NCBI GenBank assembly: GCA_964429355.1
Contig: CAYSCH010000052.1
Span: forward strand, 1 to 34,809
Origin: JAAYAY01 sp964429355
GTDB taxonomy: Bacteria; Planctomycetota; Planctomycetia; Pirellulales; Thermoguttaceae
Length of the DNA: 34,809 nt
Direction of reading: 5' to 3'
Positions 33,516 to 34,809 of the stretch are shown piece after piece. Every line of letters starts with the position of its first letter. The first letter of the stretch is position 1. The notes below the pieces were generated by a model. It made no database searches. It was not told the DNA's origin and worked only from the letters and a program-made list of their open reading frames with translations. The position numbers were made by a program, and so were the translations under genes.

Positions 33516-33830
33516 TGACGGTCTTGCTTTTGTTGTAACTGTCGTTCCCTCAATCGGTTGCGTCGTTTCATTTTCTTTGCCCGTCCGCAACTTGCCCAAA
33601 TTCACGGCCAATACCCCCCCATACTGGTCGTTTTTTGACCACCTCGCCGCCGGTTTCGGGCCCCAAACAGGCCTGACCGGGCGCGAATGCGAGGGAAACC
33701 TGGGCCTTCCCGGAACCTGACGACGTAAAACTACGTTGCGCCGTGGTCTTTTGGATCGCGCATCAACCAGGTGCTGGCTTCAATCTGTACGGAGTTTCTC
33801 TGTCTTGCACTCCCGTCTCTTCTGCCCTTC
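33516..33830. other. Noncoding stretch upstream of the virion-like gene
   Basis: No supported gene. Short hairpins TGGTC/GACCA (33625-33641) and ACGTA/TACGT (33723-33736) are present. This region should contain the minus-strand promoter of the gene at 32525-33478, but no box pair was clear. Confidence 0.4.
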
Positions 33831-34328
33831 TCAGGACGCTCTTTCCTCCTTCGTCCACACCTGCGCCCACCCCAGTCGTTGGCGGATGGCGTGGCGGTTC
33901 AACACCGGATCCAGCCCCAATAGGTCGCGGCGAATTCGACGCGTCTCTCTCGGGTGGGGCGCAATTGGTTCGGTAGCAGGCGGGGGGACAATCGGCGAAG
34001 CTTCCGGCCAGGTTGCCAAGCAGGTCCCGAGTGCCTGGTTGAGGGCACGGAACGGCAGCATCACCGTCTCGTCCACAGCCGGATCCGGGAAGTCATCGAA
34101 ACGTTCGGACGCGTCGGGCGCATGTCGGGCGACGGTTGTTACCCGAGGGAGCGCTTCGCGCCACCCGATGGCGGAGCTTTCTGCAGGCAGCAAACAGTGG
34201 GTGATGGCTCGGTCTGATTCGACCCCTTTGCCATGGGAGCGTTTCGGCACGCGGTCGCGGTGGTGCCATGATGGTAACGTCCAGGAGATGATGACGACAA
34301 CATCCCTTACAGGGATTGTTGTCATCAC
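33831..34328 (-). CDS. Hypothetical protein with coding-like composition
   Basis: A 165-aa open frame from ATG 34328 (the frame stays open to 34361). The C-terminal half reads like a real protein (FDDFPDPAVDETVMLPFRAL; DLLGLDPVLNRHAIRQRLGW; AQVWTKEERAS) and its third codon positions are strongly GC-biased, while the overlapping + frame is Arg/Ser-rich as expected of an antisense shadow. The first 15 codons overlap a DNA repeat and may not be translated; a GTG at VPKRSHGKG is an alternative start. Another minus frame starts with MEQTTTMTTHVVTSLEKG at 34389 and could be the true N-terminus if an indel is present. No family recognised. Same strand as the virion-like gene, so perhaps part of the same element. 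Confidence 0.45.
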   Translation of the reverse strand: MMTTIPVRDVVVIISWTLPSWHHRDRVPKRSHGKGVESDRAITHCLLPAESSAIGWREALPRVTTVARHAPDASERFDDFPDPAVDETVMLPFRALNQALGTCLATWPEASPIVPPPATEPIAPHPRETRRIRRDLLGLDPVLNRHAIRQRLGWAQVWTKEERAS

Positions 34329-34378
34329 CCATCTCTCCCTTCTCCAAGGAGGTGACAACATGTGTTGTCATTGTTGTC
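34293..34378. repeat. Cluster of five GACAACA/TGTTGTC boxes in inverted pairs
   Basis: The heptamer GACAACA occurs at 34296-34302 and 34354-34360, and its complement TGTTGTC at 34317-34323, 34363-34369 and 34372-34378: five copies in 83 bases. They form an imperfect hairpin (34287-34326, loop about TTACA) and a perfect 8-bp palindrome TGACAACA-TG-TGTTGTCA (34353-34370). This resembles an operator or replication/partition binding array and overlaps the presumed 5' end of the minus-strand ORF at 33831-34328. Confidence 0.7.
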
Positions 34379-34381
34379 GTC

Positions 34382-34809
34382 TGCTCCATCTGGATGGTCT
34401 GACAATCAGGAATTCCAGACTCGCCAGCAAAACGACGGCTGCATCAAGGTGACGGTCCAAGTCGTCCCCAGGGCTCAATCGGGCGGGCGACAACCGGGCT
34501 GAGAATTGGCCGGAGTTGTTGGGCACAGGCGCACGCATGGGCTAGTGGCGCGAGAACCGGTACCTACCCCGACTTCCGAGCCGTTATGGCTGCCTGGCGC
34601 TATCTTGGGCCCTTCCTGCGCGTCTGGTGACCGCGTCACCCGATGGTAAGAATTTCTGGGTGTCGTTCACGCATTGTGGAAATCGCAGTTGCAACTCCAC
34701 GGCTGTCGATCCCACGGCCGACCAAAGCAAACAGCTCCTCGACAACTCCCTCGGCCGCGAACCAAGGGCTTCTGTTGTTACCATCGCGACCTCTCAACCA
34801 CACCACTGC
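34382..34809. other. Window end without a supported gene
   Basis: About 430 bases with no convincing ORF, RNA or repeat. A 66-codon minus frame (34584-34784) lacks a ribosome-binding site. No copy of the tRNA-Ala 3' end (an expected far attachment site) was found here. Confidence 0.45.

Noticed and set aside
34287..34381. CRISPR-like repeat array
   Set aside because: The boxes are only 7 bases, alternate in orientation and lack uniform spacers; no cas genes are present.
33736..34452. 238-codon + frame opposite the orphan minus ORF
   Set aside because: Ser/Arg/Gly-rich as expected for the antisense of a GC-rich gene; the minus frame has the better codon-position bias.

Overview
This window looks like chromosomal DNA of a Planctomycetota bacterium, probably from the Pirellulales side of the phylum (inference from gene content; genus not determinable here). 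The clues are a GC-rich genome; several planctomycete-flavoured families (SHD1-repeat protein, DUF6807/PmoA-like protein, FHA protein, PQQ-propeller lipoprotein, loose lipoboxes); a trigger factor-clpP-clpP cluster; a flagellar fliM; and lipid A genes lpxD and lpxI, which imply a Gram-negative envelope. Four runs of exactly 10 N (6733-6742, 11873-11882, 30375-30384, 32414-32423) look like nominal scaffold joins, so residue counts across them are approximate.

Layout. 1-4.3 kb: four mostly uncharacterised + strand genes (an exported protein, an SHD1/zinc-ribbon membrane protein, a DUF6807 protein and a 98-aa protein), then about 1 kb with no convincing gene but a perfect 16-bp inverted repeat. 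5.3-8.4 kb: proA and fliM on +, and an FHA protein on -. 8.7-12.3 kb: a proteostasis block with a strong promoter, tRNA-Gly(GCC), trigger factor and two ClpP peptidases. 12.5-17.3 kb: a coiled-coil lipoprotein, a divergent prepilin peptidase, a LOG-family protein and a thioredoxin-domain lipoprotein followed by a short in-frame open stretch. 17.3-21.2 kb: an MgtE-like CBS/membrane protein (-), a YhcH-family protein (+) and an L-lactate permease (-). 21.4-27.7 kb, all -: an exported alpha/beta hydrolase, a small membrane protein, a polysaccharide deacetylase-like protein, a PQQ-propeller lipoprotein and an SPFH-only flotillin-like protein overlapping it almost stop-to-start. 28.1-30.1 kb, -: lpxD-lpxI, two lipid A steps in one likely operon.

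30.4-34.8 kb changes character. A tRNA-Ala(GGC) gene with its own promoter and hairpin is followed by three copies of a 10-bp repeat, then a large tyrosine recombinase. A convergent gene for a glycine-rich, virion-like protein follows, then a coding-like orphan ORF and a dense cluster of GACAACA/TGTTGTC boxes. The simplest reading is the tRNA-proximal end of an integrated phage-like element whose far end lies outside the window. This is the part most likely to hold something undescribed. No CRISPR array, rRNA, IS element or known defence system was seen.
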